A stretch of DNA of 64,000 nucleotides from Cryptomeria japonica (Eukaryota > Streptophyta > Pinopsida > Cupressales > Cupressaceae), in NCBI RefSeq assembly GCF_030272615.1, contig NC_081409.1, positions 474,230,573-474,294,572 of the forward strand, given 5' to 3'. The notes below the pieces were generated by a model that made no database searches, was not told the origin of the DNA, and worked only from the letters and a program-made list of their open reading frames with translations. Numbering within the stretch: position 1 is the stretch's first letter; every line of letters starts with the position of its first letter. The position numbers and the translations under genes are program-made. Positions 25,534 to 38,150 of the stretch are shown in pieces.

Positions 25534-25623
25534 GAACCTATGGAAATTTAGATATTGAATATTTGAATTTGTTTAGTTTCATTCAAAAATAAGATCTTTA
25601 TTGATCTAATTTTCCATAGGTTC
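25534..25623. mobile_element. Small foldback insertion in b3
   Basis: Compared with b2 and b4, b3 has about 118 extra bases between 'caaatgtatcttt' and 'aaagctttatgaa'. Within it GAACCTATGGAAA (25534-25546) and its exact reverse complement TTTCCATAGGTTC (25611-25623) bound a 90-bp AT-rich stretch. This looks like a tiny MITE or foldback element. A clear target duplication is not visible. Confidence 0.6.
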
Positions 25624-25659
25624 AACTTTGAATTTTATGTATATATCTACAAAAAAGCT

Positions 25660-26202
25660 TTATGAATATATCTGCAATCTATTCCTTTGTACCACATACT
25701 CCAATACGACTTCCTTCTCATTCACCTTTTCTCTCAAGAAATGAAACTTTATTGATATATGCTTGGTCTTAAAATGTAACACTAAATTCTTAGAAATATT
25801 GATAGCATTTGAATTGTCACAGTATATAGCAGCAGTCTCATAAAAAACAACTCTAATATACTTTAACATCTGCTTCATCCAAATCACCTGAGTATAGTTT
25901 CTAGCAACAACAAAGTATTTAGCTTCTGTAGTAGACAAAGATATAGCATTCTACTTCTTATTCATTCATTAAACCAATCTCTTACCCAAGAAAAATGCAC
26001 CAACATTAGTACTCTTCCTATCATCAACATCACCTGCCCATTCATCATGAGTAAAAGTACTCAAAGTAAATTCATCATCTCTAGGATACCACAAACTAAA
26101 ATCAACCTTCCCTTTCAAATATTTGAAAATTCTTTTCACAGAAACAACATGAGATTCTCTAGGATCAACTTGAAATCTAGTAACAAGACATACAACATTC
26201 AT
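25660..26202 (-). pseudogene. b3 RNase H
   Basis: Frames 26202-25969 (VCLVTRFQVDPRESH, RIFKYLKGKVDFSLWYPR) and 25938-25660 (STTEAKYFVVARNYTQVIWMK, IYCDNSNAINISKN, HFLREKVNEKEV) make up the usual copia RNase H. The TEAKY and CDNS blocks keep the catalytic Glu and Asp. A stop splits it near 25960. Confidence 0.85.
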
Positions 26203-26357
26203 AATATCAAGTCTAGTCTAAGTCAAATACAACAAACTGCCAATCATAGATTTGTATATAGTTTGATTTGCTTTTGGAGAATCACCATCCTTTGTTGACT
26301 TACATCTGGTCACCATAAGTATACCAACAGGGTTTGCATCATCCAAACCAAACTTTT

Positions 26358-26979
26358 CTACAATTCCTTCACATACTTAGATTGAGATATAAAGATACCT
26401 TGATCCAACTCAGTAAATTGCAATCCCAAAAAGTATTTCATCTCACCTATCATAGACATCTCAAACTTATTTTGCATATCATCAACAAACATCTTGCACA
26501 AACCATCATTTCCACCAAAAATAATGTCATCAACAAAAACTTCAACAATTAAGATGTTATCATTATCAATCTTGAAGTACAAATTACTGTCAACAATACC
26601 TTTATTGAATTCAAGCTTCATCAAATACATATCCAATTTGGCATACCAAGCTCTTGGAGCTTTCTTCAATCCATATAACGCTTTCTTCAACTTGTAAACC
26701 ATATCTTTCTGACCTGTCAACTGAAAACCATCTGGTCGCTCAATGTAGTCTTCTTCTTTTAGCTCACCATTAAGAAAGGCTGACTTGACATCCATCTGAT
26801 ACACTTGGAAATGTTTGTAAGTAGAATAAGAAAGAAATAATTTTAACAACTTCAATTCTAGCTACTAGAGCAAAAGTCTCCTCAAAATCAATACCTTCCA
26901 TCTGAGAGTAAACTTTACAAACAAGTCTTGCTTTATTCCTAACAACTTCAACTTGCTCATTCAATTTATTCTGAAACAC
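26358..26979 (-). pseudogene. b3 reverse transcriptase
   Basis: Frames 26979-26770 and 26855-26358 together carry [35 protein letters not shown] with the first catalytic Asp, GLKKAPRAWYAKLD, and VFVDDIIFGGND. The catalytic box is FVDD, where copia elements usually have YVDD. A one-frame change near 26850 breaks the fingers region. More reverse transcriptase sequence continues down to about 26210 (TPMVTRCK, SMIGSLLYLT). Confidence 0.9.
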
Positions 26980-27196
26980 CCATTTAGTTTTGATTAAATT
27001 CTTATCTTTAGGTCTGGGAACTTAAATCCATGCATTATTCTTCTCAATCTGATTCAACTCTTCTTTTATAACTTTAACCCAATTTTTCATCTTTACATGC
27101 TTCATCAATATCTTTAGGTTTAATCTTAGAAATCAAGCAATACTCTTCAACAACTCTTCTCCCAGTCATCAAACCTCTATTCTTATCACCTATAAT

Positions 27197-28033
27197 CTAA
27201 TTCTTTGAATGATTTAACCTTACATACTTGGGAGTCCGAGGATTTTCATGATTTTCAAACTCTTGAACTCTTTCTTTTGCACTAGCTTCTCTTTCACTCT
27301 CAGGATTTTCTGGAGCACTTTGAACTTGATTCTGGGTCCGCACTTGGTTTCTTTTATTTATATTGACAATCTGATCATCTGAATAATATTTGGAGTATCT
27401 GGGCTGATAGTCATTTCCTTTATCCACTTTCACATTAGCACTTTCAACTACCTTCCTGAATCTCTTATTATAACGCCAATAGGATTTGCTCTTAGTAGAA
27501 TAACCAAGAAAGATTCCTTCATCACATCTAGCATAAAACTTCCCTAGATCTTCATCTCTTCTGATATAGCATTTACTACTAAAAATTATGAAATATCTAA
27601 CTGTAGGAGAATCACCGAACCATAACTCATAGGGAGTCTTACTAGTATCACCTTTAATATGCACCCTATTGAGAGTGTATACAACAATACTCATAACTAC
27701 TCTCCAATAGAAATGTGAAACATTTCCTTGAATCATCATGGTTCTAGTAGCTTCCTGAGCTATTCCGTTCTTCCTTTTCACAATACCATTCTCATGGGGG
27801 GTCCATAGAGCAGATAACTATCTCTTCACCCCATGCTCTTCACAGAAATAATTGAACTCACCGGATGTAAATTCACCACCTTTGTCAGATGTTAGACACT
27901 TCAGCTTCAAACTAGTCTCTATCTCAACCATAGATTTGAAAATCTTGAACTTCTCCAATGCCTCAGACTTCTTCCTTAAGAAAGTATCCCACATCATCCT
28001 TGAATAGTCATCAATCAACAACATGAAATACAT
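27197..28033 (-). pseudogene. b3 integrase
   Basis: 28033-27818 gives LLIDDYSRMMWDTFL and LTSDKGGEFTSGEF with the second catalytic Asp. 27781-27197 continues with VKRKNGIAQEATRTMM and the C-terminal part (YELWFGDSPTVRYF, EGIFLGYS). In VKRKN the third catalytic residue, normally Glu, is Lys, so the enzyme would be inactive. A stop at about 27815 splits core and C-terminus. Confidence 0.9.
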
Positions 28034-28288
28034 GTTACCCTACAAGATTCTTACTCTAGAGGGACCCCACAAATCATTATGCATAAGATCCAATATCCCA
28101 TTAGAGGTATATTGTTTTCTTTTGAAAGAAACTCTTGTCTACTTCCCTATCTGACATTCCTTACATATCGAATTAAAAGGCTTTACAATCTTAGGCAAAT
28201 CTCTTATAAATTCAGTGGAACTTATCTTAACCATGCAATCAAAATTTACATGACACATCCTTCTATTGCGTAACTAGCTTTCTTCAAC

Positions 28289-29420
28289 CTAATCAATTAA
28301 ACAAATTTTACTACCAGCATTCAAGTGAAAGGTATTACCTTTAGTCTTTGTAACTAATGCAATTTCACTTTCGAAGCTACTCAAGATCTTACATCTACCA
28401 TCCTTGAATTGCAAATTATATCCCTTATCAACCATTTGTCCAACACTCAAAAGATTATGCTTTAGACATTCAACATATAAGGCATCATCAGTGTTGTGCT
28501 TGCCATCAAGAGAAATAGCACCTCTACCACAATTTATACTAGATTTGTCATCTCCAAATCTTACTACACCACCATCATTCTTTTCCATACTCACAAACTT
28601 ACTCTTATCACTTGCCATATGATGAGAGAAACCATTGTCAATTTCCCATTCATCTTTCTTTTCAATAATGTAGCTGGTAGAATCAACAATCACTAGATCA
28701 TCTTTCTTGATAGCAATGAACACCCACTCATCTCCTGAATATCCTTTATCAGACTCATCATCTATCACACCTTCATCAACAAAAAAATAGCACTTCTTCT
28801 GATATTTAGAATTATAGGTCTTAAAGAGATCCTTAGGAACTCTTTTCGGACACCTAAAGGGAAAATGTCCAATCTTATTGCAAGAAAGACATTTAAGAGC
28901 CAACTTTCCTTCATACTTACTAGCACCTTTAGGAAATCTTCTCATAATTAGGGCTTCAAGCTCTTCAAAATCTATTTCATCTTCTTCAAGCTCTCTCATC
29001 TCCTTCTCATATTTGGATACTCATGTTGAACTTTCTCCCAAATCATATTTCTGCTTCCCGGATATAGTAGCTTTAAATGGAGGTTCAAATTTAGGAGGGG
29101 CTTCACCATATTCTCTCAAATCAAAAGCAACAAGATTACCAATCAACATGTCTCTAGTCACATCTGCCATCGTTCAGAACTCCTCAATAGCAACAACCTT
29201 GTGCTTGTTAGCAGGAGTCAAAGATCTCAACACTTTAGTAACAATCTCAGATTCTTCCAATACTCCACCAACACATCTGATGTTCTACACAAGCTCATTC
29301 ACTTTCTGCATAAAGGAGGTAATGTTCTCATCTTCTCCCATATTCAACATTTTATACTTTCCCTTCAAGCTCTACAACTTAGCAACTTTCACATGACTAT
29401 CACCTTCATACAAAGTCTCT
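28289..29420 (-). pseudogene. b3 gag, protease and pre-integrase region
   Basis: Gag runs from about 29420 to 28840, with an intact CCHC knuckle at about 28885-28840 (CLSCNKIGHFPFRC), the only complete knuckle among the copia bodies here. Protease follows, with EIDNGFSHHMASDKSKF: the active site is DNG in place of DSG, so it is probably dead. The pre-integrase region (LKHNLLSVGQMVDKGYNL) ends at 28289. A stop interrupts gag near 29020 and further stops lie upstream. Confidence 0.85.
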
Positions 29421-29659
29421 AGCTTCTTCCATATCTCATGAGCAATATGCAAATCCATCACATTAGTCATCTCAAAATTAGACAAGGCACTCAACAATGC
29501 TTTCTTAGCACTAATATTGAAATCAACTTCCTTTATCTCATCTGAGAGTGTAATTCATTCCATCAAATCTCAGACTATCCTTCTTAAAAGCAAAGGTTGC
29601 CATCCCGAATCTCCTCAAGCGATCAAGCTTCTTTCAGAGGATCTAAATCTGATACCAAT

Positions 29660-30990
29660 TGTTGGCAAAAATACAAAAAACTTAGAGGGGACGGGGGGGT
29701 GAATCAGTTTGCTCACAATATCAACACAATTCAAAATTAAATTGAGATCTGATAATGAACAAAGAAAAAACAAATCAACACCACATCAATAACACACATA
29801 ACACTGAGATTTTTGACGTGGAAACATATCCATAATGAGATAATACCCTGTTAGAAGTAAATGTAAATATTACAATGGGGAATGCACATGCATCAGGCAC
29901 ATTTCCTAGAGCTCACTGCTCAAATAACAAGAAGGGGTACAACCCTAAGGAAGGCTCACCGCCTTACAAAATCCTGACAAAAATCTAGATTACATGAACT
30001 GAGAGAATAGTATCTCCACATGCTTGATTATAGTTCCGGTTAAGCACATATATTTAAACTCTTCTGTTTCCACTTATTCATACTCTCTCACTTTTTTGCA
30101 CTTCTCCTCTGCTACTGAAAGACCAATTCAATGTTCATACACATAGATACATCTCTCAAATTAATATTACATATATTTATACAAATCATCAACCTATAAT
30201 TCAAGATCGACTAGACCCTCAACACAAATTACAAGATAATAATCTCACATGCTACAAAAACACATGTGAACCAAAAAAATGTCATCTAAGACATAGTATG
30301 GACCTAAATTACCACCACAAAAACACAACAACACCAACAATTATGCCTCAAATATCCGCAACATGCTACAATCACCAAGAATATTGCATAACACAAAGAA
30401 TACCACCAGATCAAGAAAATGATCAATAACAGGCATATCAATCAATGCAGACGATCAACATGGATACGACCCAATGTAGAAACATCCACAAAGCAATGCG
30501 AATCACACCAGAAACAACCATAACATCACCACTTAATAGAATCTCCATCATCAATATACTAAACCTGAAGAACACACGCTGAACTGACTAACAAATTGAA
30601 AGGTTTACTTGCAGAATTCCAAATCAAGAACCATGTGAATTGAGGACACATACGAATGTCTCAAACACTTTTCCAAATCTACAAACCAAGATGATGCAAT
30701 TCTGGAGCAATACGGAGCACAAACTAGAATATCGAATAACATGAACAATTAGAAAGCAACCATAATACCGGACCTCATAACTCAATCAAATCATCATGTG
30801 AACCATTGAAACTTCTACTAAAATAACTAAACATGCATATGAATAATCCCATTAAACCACAATAGCTCAACTACAACATACTTACCAAACCAACTCATTT
30901 AATCTGACTGCAACACTGGAATGCATAGAAGAATATGTTGACATCAATGACATCACATCATTGCTGCAAACTTCTCAACAATAGCCAACA
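29660..30990 (-). repeat. L4: shared LTR between b3 and b4
   Basis: Ends TGTTGG and CCAACA, 1331 bp, with 'ggggacgggggggtgaatcag' near the left end. The primer-site complement 'gataccaat' lies directly to its left (5' LTR of b3) and the polypurine complement 'atctctcccttt' to its right (3' LTR of b4). Confidence 0.9.
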
Positions 30991-33900
30991 ATCTCTCCCT
31001 TTGGAATTGATGACAACATATGAATGTGAAAAAAAATCAATGAAAAGAAAGAAAACAACAACCAAATATCTCCCCATAACATTATGCACATAACTCTCTC
31101 CCCCATAGGGTTTTTCACATGCTTCTCTCCACCTTTGACATCAATGCAAAAGGCACATAAAACACAAATCTTTATTCTCCCTCCCTTTGACACACACTAA
31201 CAATTCTAAACAATTGAAACACATCACTGACTACTCCGCCTGAGTAGCAACCACACTGATCAATTCGGATCACAAGATTTCTCTGTGAAGTTCACCGAAC
31301 TGATGCAACTCCATGCATTTTAGTTCTCATCAAGAGGGGCAAATACCCCTAGCTTCTCTCTGAGATACTCAAATGTATCTTTTGGCAAAGGCTTTATGAA
31401 TATATTTGCAATCTATTCCTTTTTAGATACATACTCCAATATGACTTCCTTCTCATTCGCCTTCTCTCTTAAGAAATGAAACTTAATTGATAAAAGTACT
31501 CAAAGTAAAATCATTCAACATCACCTAGCTAATCAACATTAGTAAAAGTATTCAACATCACCTAGCCAATCAATATTAGTAAAAGTACTCAAAGTAAAAT
31601 CATCATCTCTAGGATACCACAAACCAAAATCAACTATTCCTTTCAAATATCTAAAAATTCTTTTCCCAACAACAACATGAGATTCTTTAGGATCAACTTG
31701 AATTCGAGCAACAAGACATACAACATTCGTAATATCAAGTCTAGTCAGAGTCAAATACAACAAACCACCAATCATAGATTTGTATATAGTCTGATTTGCT
31801 TTCAGAGAATCATCATCCTTTGTCAACTTACATCTGGTCACCACAGGTGTACCAATAGGGTTTGCATCATCCAAACCAAACTTTTGAACAATTCCTTCAC
31901 ATACTTAGATTGAGATATAAAGATACGTTGATCCAACTTTGTAATTTGCAATCCCAAAAATAATTTCATCTCACCTATCATAGACATCTCAAAGTCATTC
32001 TTCATATCATCAACAAACATCTTGCACAAACCATCGTTTCCACCAAAAATAATGTCATCAACAAAAACTTCAACAATTAAGATGTTATCATTATCAATCT
32101 TGAAATACAAATTACTGCCAACAGTACCTTTATTGAATTCAAGCTTTAATAAATACATATCCAATTTGGCATACCAAGCTCTTGGAGCTTGCTTCAATCT
32201 ATATAATTCTTTCTTCAACTTGCAAACCATATCTTTCTGATTTATCAATTGAAAAACCATCTGGTTGCTCAATGTACTCTTCTTCTTTCAGCTCACCATT
32301 AAGAAAGGATGACTTGACATCCATTTGATACACTTGGAATTTTTAAGTAGAATAAGAAATAAATAATATAATAGCTTCAATTCTAGCTACGAGGGAAAAA
32401 TTCTCCTAAAAATCAATACCTTCCATCTGAGAGTAACCTTTAAAAACAAGTCTTGCTTTATTCCTAACAACTTCACCTTGCTCATTCAATTTATTTCGAA
32501 ACACCCATTTAGTTCCGATTACATTCTTATCTTTAGGTCTAGGAACTAAAATCTATGTATCATTCTTCTCAATATGATTCAACTCTTCTTCCATAGCTTT
32601 AACCCAAATTTCATCTTTACATGCTTCATCAACATCTTTAGGTTCAATCTTAGAAATCAAGCAATACTCATCAACAACACTTCTCTTAGTCATAACACCC
32701 TATTATTATCACCTATAATCTTATTCTCTAAATGATTTAACCTTACATACCTGGGAGTCTTAGGATTTCCCTGATTTTTGGACTCTTGAACTCTTTCTTC
32801 TGCAGTAGCTTCTCCTTCACTCTTAGGATTTTCTGGAGCACTCTGAACTTGATTTTGGGTCTACACTTGCTTTCCTTTATCTGCATTGACAATCTGATCA
32901 TCTGAATCATATTTGGAGTATCTGGGTTGATACTCATTTCCTTCATCCACTTTCACATTAACACTTTCAACTATCTTCCTGAATCTCTTATTATAACACA
33001 GGTAGGGTTTTCTCTTAGTAGACTAACCAAGAAAGATTCCTTCATCACATCTAGCATCAAACTTCTTTATATCTTCATCTCTTCTAATATAGCATTTACT
33101 ACCAATTTTTTTGAAATATCTAACTATAGGAGTATCACCAAACCATAACTCATAGGGAGTTTTACTAGTATCACCTTTAAGATACACCATGTTGAGAGTG
33201 TATACAATAGTTCTCACAACTTCTCTCCAATAGATATGCGAAACATTTCCTTCAATCATCATGGTTCTAGTAGCTTCCTGAACTATCCTGTTCTTCCTTT
33301 CCACAATACCATTCTGCTAAGGGGTCTGCGAAGCAGATAACTATTTCTTCACCTTGTGCTCTTCATAGAAAGAATTGAACTCACTGGAGGTAAATTCACC
33401 ACCTCTGGCAGATCTCAGACACTTCAACTTCAAACCAGTTTTTGTCTCAACCATAGCTTTAAAAATCTTGAACTTCTCCAATGCCTCAGACTTCTCCCTT
33501 AAGAAAGTAACCCAAATCATCCTTGAATAGTAATAAATCAACAACGTGAAATACTTGTCACCTTGTAAGCTTTCTACTCTAGAGGGACAACACAAATCAG
33601 TATGAAGAAGATCCAATATCCCATTAGAAGTATATGGTTTTCTTTTGAAAGAAACTCTTGTCTGCTTCCCTAACTAGCATTCCTTACATACTGAATTAGA
33701 AGGCTTTAAATTCTTAGGCAGATCTCCTATAGCTTGAGTGGAACTTATCTTAACCATGCAATCAACATTTACATGACACATCCTTCTATGCCATAACCAA
33801 CTTTCATCCACCTGAGCAATTAAACAACTTTTATCACCAACATTCAAGTGAAAGATATTACCTTTAGTCTTTGTACCTGACACAATTTCAGTTCTAGAGC

Positions 33901-34982
33901 TACTCAAGATCTTACATCTACCATCCTTGAATTATAAATCATATTCCTTATCAACCATCTATCCATCACTAAAAAGATTATTCTTTAGACCTTCAACATA
34001 TAAGGCATCATCAGTGTAATTCTTGCCATCAAGAGAAATAGAACCTCTACCACGGATTATACCAGCTTTGTCATCTCCAGATCTTACTACAACACCATAA
34101 TTATTTTCCATACTCATAAACTTACTCTTATCACCTATCGTATGATGAGAGAAACCACTATCAATAATCTATTCATCTTTCTCTTCAATAATGTAACTAG
34201 TAGAATCAACAGTCACCGGATCACCTTCCTTGATAGCAATGAACACCCACTCATCTCCTGAATATCCTTTATCAGGCTCATCATCTGTCACACCTTCATC
34301 AGCAACAAAATAACACTTCTTTTGATATTTAGACTTATAGGGTTTAAATGGCTTCTTAGAAAATCTTTTTGGACACCTTAAGGCAAAATGTCCTATCTTA
34401 TTGCAAGAAAAATATTTAAGAGTCAACTTTCCTTCATACTTACCGATACCTTTAGGCAATCTTCTGGTAATTAGGGCTTCAAGATCTTCAAACTCTCTTC
34501 ATATTCTTCAAGCTCTCTCACCTCCTTCTCATATTTGGATACTCTTGTTGAACATTCTCTCGGATCATATTTCTGCTTCCCGGATACAGTATCTTTAAAT
34601 GGAGATTTAGATTTAGGAGGGGCTTCACCATATTTGCTCAACTCAAAAGCAACAAGCTTACCAATCAACATGTCTCTAGTCACATCTGTCACCATTCAAA
34701 TCTCTTCAATAGCAACAACCTTGTGCTTGTTAACAGGAGGCAAAGATCTAAACACTTTAGTAATAATCTCAGATTCTTCCAATACTCCATCGACACATCT
34801 GATGTTCAACACAAGCTCATTCACTTTCTGCATAAAGGAGGTAATGTTCTCATCTTCACCCATCTTCAATATTTCATACTTTCCCTTCAAGCTCTGCAAC
34901 TTAGTAACTTTCACATGACTATCACCTTCATACAAAGTCTCTAGCTTCTTCCATATCTCATAAGCAGTATGAAAATCCATCA
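30991..34982 (-). pseudogene. b4: copia body, truncated in gag, RNase H rearranged
   Basis: From right to left: gag (about 34960-34330, knuckle YFSCNKIGHFALRC with the first Cys lost), protease and pre-integrase (to about 33680), integrase (33616-33023), reverse transcriptase (about 32950-31540, with VFVDDIIFGGND and MIGGLLYLTLTR) and a short rearranged RNase H. Integrase keeps LHTDLC and the VERKNRI Glu but has RSARGGEF, with Ala for the second catalytic Asp. Gag ends at DFHTAYEIWKK, where it fuses to E1 reverse transcriptase. The primer site and 5' LTR of this body are missing. Confidence 0.9.
31493..31605. repeat. Local duplication in b4 RNase H
   Basis: The phrases 'agtaaaagta-tca' and 'caacatcacctag-caatcaa' recur two to three times in about 110 bp, and 'agtactcaaagtaaaatcat' occurs at both ends. 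Compared with b3, about 500 bp of RNase H coding sequence is missing directly to the left. It looks like a deletion with local template slippage. Confidence 0.75.
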
Positions 34983-37900
34983 AATACTTATCCAATCTGG
35001 CATACCAAGCTCTTGGGGCTTGCTTCAATCTATACAATGCTTTCTTCAATTTGCAAACCACATCTTCCTAATCTCTTAACTAAAAACCATTTCGTTTCTC
35101 AATATAAACTTCCTCTTCCAACTCACTATTAACAAAGGCTAACTTGACATCCATCTGATACATTAAAAAATCTTTGTAAGAAGCATAAGCAATAAGTAAT
35201 CTAACAACTTCTATTCTTGCCATCGGAGAAAAAGTCTCCTCAAAATCAATTCCTTCCATTTGAAAATAACCCTTACAAACAAGTCTTGCTTTATTCTTAA
35301 CAACTTCACGTTTTCCATCCAATTTATTCCAAAAGACCCATTTAGTTCCAATTACATTTTTGTCCTTAGGTCTAGGAACAAGAATCCATGTATTTTTCTT
35401 TTCAATTTGGTTCAATTCTTCTTCCATTGCTTTAACCCAATTTTCATTTTTGCATACTTCACTAACATCCTTAGGTTTAATCTTAAAAATAAAATAATAT
35501 TCTTTAACAATTCTCCTTCTAGCCATCACACCTTTATTCTTATCTCCTATGTTCTAATTCTCTAAATGATTCAATCTTACATACCTAGGAGTCTTAGGAT
35601 TTTCTTGATTTTTAGACTCTTGAGCTATTTCTTCTGCACTAGCACTTGTACATCCTTCTCCTTCATTCTCAGGCTTCTCCAAAATAATTTGAATTTGATT
35701 ATGGGTCTGCACCTATTTTCCTTTATCTGAACTGACAATCTAATCATCTGAATCATATCTAGAGCATCTAGGCTGATACTCATTACCTTCATCAACTTTC
35801 ACATTAGAACTTTCAACTATCTTCCTCAATCTCTTATTTTAACACCAACAGACCTTTCTCTTAGTAGAATAACCAAGAAAAATTCCTTCATCACATCTAG
35901 CATCAAACTTTCCTAGATCTTCATCTCTTTTAATATAGCATTTACTTCCAATTTTTTTAAAATATCTAATTGTAGGAATGTGAGCAAACCATAACTCATA
36001 AGGAGTATTAATGGTATCACCTTTGATATACACCCCGTTAAAAGTGTATACAATAGTACTCACAATTTCTCTCCTATAGATATGCAAAACATTTCATTTA
36101 ATCATCACCATCCTAGTAGCTTCCTGAATTGTTCTATTCTTCCTCTCCACAATGCCATTCTGCTAAGGGGTCCGCGGAGCAGATAACTATCTCTTCACTC
36201 CATGCTCTTCGCAAAAAGAATTGAACTCACTGGAAGTGAATTCACCTCCTCGTCAGATCTTAGACACTTCAACTTTAGTCCAGTCTCAATCTCAACCATG
36301 GCTTTGAAAGTCTTGAACTTCTCTAAGGCTTCAAACTTCTCCCTTAAAAAAGTAACCCACATTATCCTTGAATAGTCATCAATCAGCAACATGAAATACC
36401 TATCACCTTGCAAGCTTCTCACTCTAGAAGGACCACACAAATCGGTATGCATAAGATCTAATATTTCATTAGAACTATACTGTTTGTTTTTAAAAGTAAC
36501 TCTTGTCTGCTTTCCTAATTGACATTCCTTACATATTGGATTAGTAGGCTTTACTAAATTAGGAATATCTCTCATTGCTTGAGTAGAACTTATCTTAACC
36601 ATGCAATCAAAATTTACATGACACATCCTTCTATGTCATAATCAACTTTCATTGATCTAAGCAATCAAACAACTTTTACCGCCAACATTCAAGTGAAAGA
36701 TATTACCTTTTGTCTTTGTTCCTAATGCAATCTTAATTCTAGAACCACTCAAGATCTTACATTTGCCATTATTTAATTGCAAGTCATAACCCTTGTCAAC
36801 CATCTATCCAATACTCAAAAGATTATGCTTTAGTCCTTCAACATACAAGACATCATCAATTTTATGCTTACCATCAAGAGAAATGGAACCTCTACCATGG
36901 ATTATACCAACTTGGTCATCACAAAATCTTACTACACCACCATCATACTTTTCCATACTCACGAGCTTACTCTTATCACCTGTCATGTGATGAGAGCAGC
37001 AACTATGAATAACCCATTCATCTTTCTCTTCAATTTTAGCAGCCAAATCTTTCTCTTCATAATACAACTAGTAGAATCAGTAGGCATCATATCATATTCC
37101 TTGATAGCAATAAACACCCATTCATCTCCTAAATTTCCCTTTTTAGACTCATCATCTATCACACCTTAATCAACAACATAATAACATTTCTTCTTATATT
37201 TAGGCTTGTATGGCTTGGATTTAGGAACTCTTTCCGGACACCTTGAGGTAAAATGTCCTATCTTATTGTATGAAAAACATTTAAGAGGTAACTTCCCTTC
37301 ATACTTACCAGCTCCTTTCGACAATCTTCTGGAAATCAGAGCTTCATGCTCCTCAAGCTCTCTTTCTTCTTCTTCAAGTTCTCTCATCTCCTTCTCATAT
37401 TTGGACGCCCTTGTAGAACTTTCTCCAAAATCATATTTCTGCTTCCCAAAAATAGTGGCTTTGAATGTGGATTCTGACTTAGGAAGAGATTCACCAAATT
37501 TTCTCAACTCAAAGGCAACAAGCTTTCTAATCAACATGTCTCTAGTCACATTTGTCACTGTCCGAATCTCCTCAATGGCAGAAACTTTGTGTTTGTAAGT
37601 AGGAGGTAAGGATCTCAACACTTTAGCTACAATCTCTAATTCTTCCAACACTCCATGAACACATCTAATATTCAACACAAGCTCATTCACTTTCTGCATA
37701 AAAGAGGTAATGTTACCATCTTCGCCCATCTTCAACAACTCATAATTTTCTTTCAAGCTTTGCAACTTGGCAATCTTCACATGGCTATCACCTTCATACA
37801 AAGTTTCCAACTTCTTTTATATCTCATGAGAAGTCTGCAAATCCATGACATTAGTTATCTCAGAATTAGTGAAGGCACTCAACAATGCTTCCTTAGCTCT

Positions 37901-38150
37901 AATATTGAATTCATCTTCCTTTATCTCATCCTAATTTGTAGGACCATTCTGAGGAACATTATACACATTCTTAGTAATCTTCCACTAATCTTCACTGATG
38001 CATCTCAAGTGGCACTTCGTCTGGTTTTTCCAGAGAGTGTAATTTGTTCCATCAAATCTTCGACTATCCTTCTTGCAAGCATAGGTTGCCATCCTGGATC
38101 ACCTCAAGTGGTCAAGCTTATTTTGGAGGATCTAGCTCTGATAGGTCAAT
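34978..38150 (-). pseudogene. b5: E1 gag, protease, integrase, start of RT
   Basis: This is the 5' part of the E1 body. Gag (37810-37166) has YEGDSHVKIAKLQSLKENY, LRSLPPTYKHKVSAIEE and a knuckle with one Cys lost (CFSYNKIGHFTSRC). Protease is decayed (VIHSCCSHHMTGDK in place of the DSG site). Integrase (36626-35839) has MHTDLCGPSRVRSL and LRSD, then a frameshift inside the RGGEF motif. Reverse transcriptase (35529 to about 34990) has [32 protein letters not shown] and RLKQAPRAWYARLD, then breaks off at the E2 junction. Wording such as FGESLPKSES sets it apart from b2-b4 (GEAPPKSK), as expected if it belongs to E1. Confidence 0.85.

Larger units (their letters stand above)
25143..29659 (-). 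pseudogene. b3: most complete copia body
   Basis: A 4.5-kb internal region with all copia parts in the usual order: gag, protease, integrase, reverse transcriptase, RNase H, then 3' non-coding sequence. The separate parts are listed below. Gag carries a small deletion near 29550: a segment of about 170 bp present in b2 and the matching part of b5 is missing. There is a foldback insertion near 25534. Primer-site sequence complementary to initiator Met tRNA ('gataccaat' on the plus strand) lies next to L4. Stops and frame changes between parts make it a dead copy. Confidence 0.9.
11247..34982 (-). mobile_element. E2: compound copia unit with alternating single LTRs
   Basis: Order along the plus strand: L2 (11247-12583), body b2, L3 (23840-25142), body b3, L4 (29660-30990), body b4, all in minus orientation. 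Each LTR serves at once as the 5' LTR of the body on its left and the 3' LTR of the body on its right: L3 and L4 have a primer-site complement ('gataccaat') on the left and a polypurine complement ('atctccccc' or similar) on the right. Such LTR-body-LTR-body chains are the expected product of unequal recombination between LTRs. The right end is lost: b4 gag joins E1 reverse transcriptase at 34978-34982 with no LTR. The unit contains the chromovirus. Confidence 0.8.
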
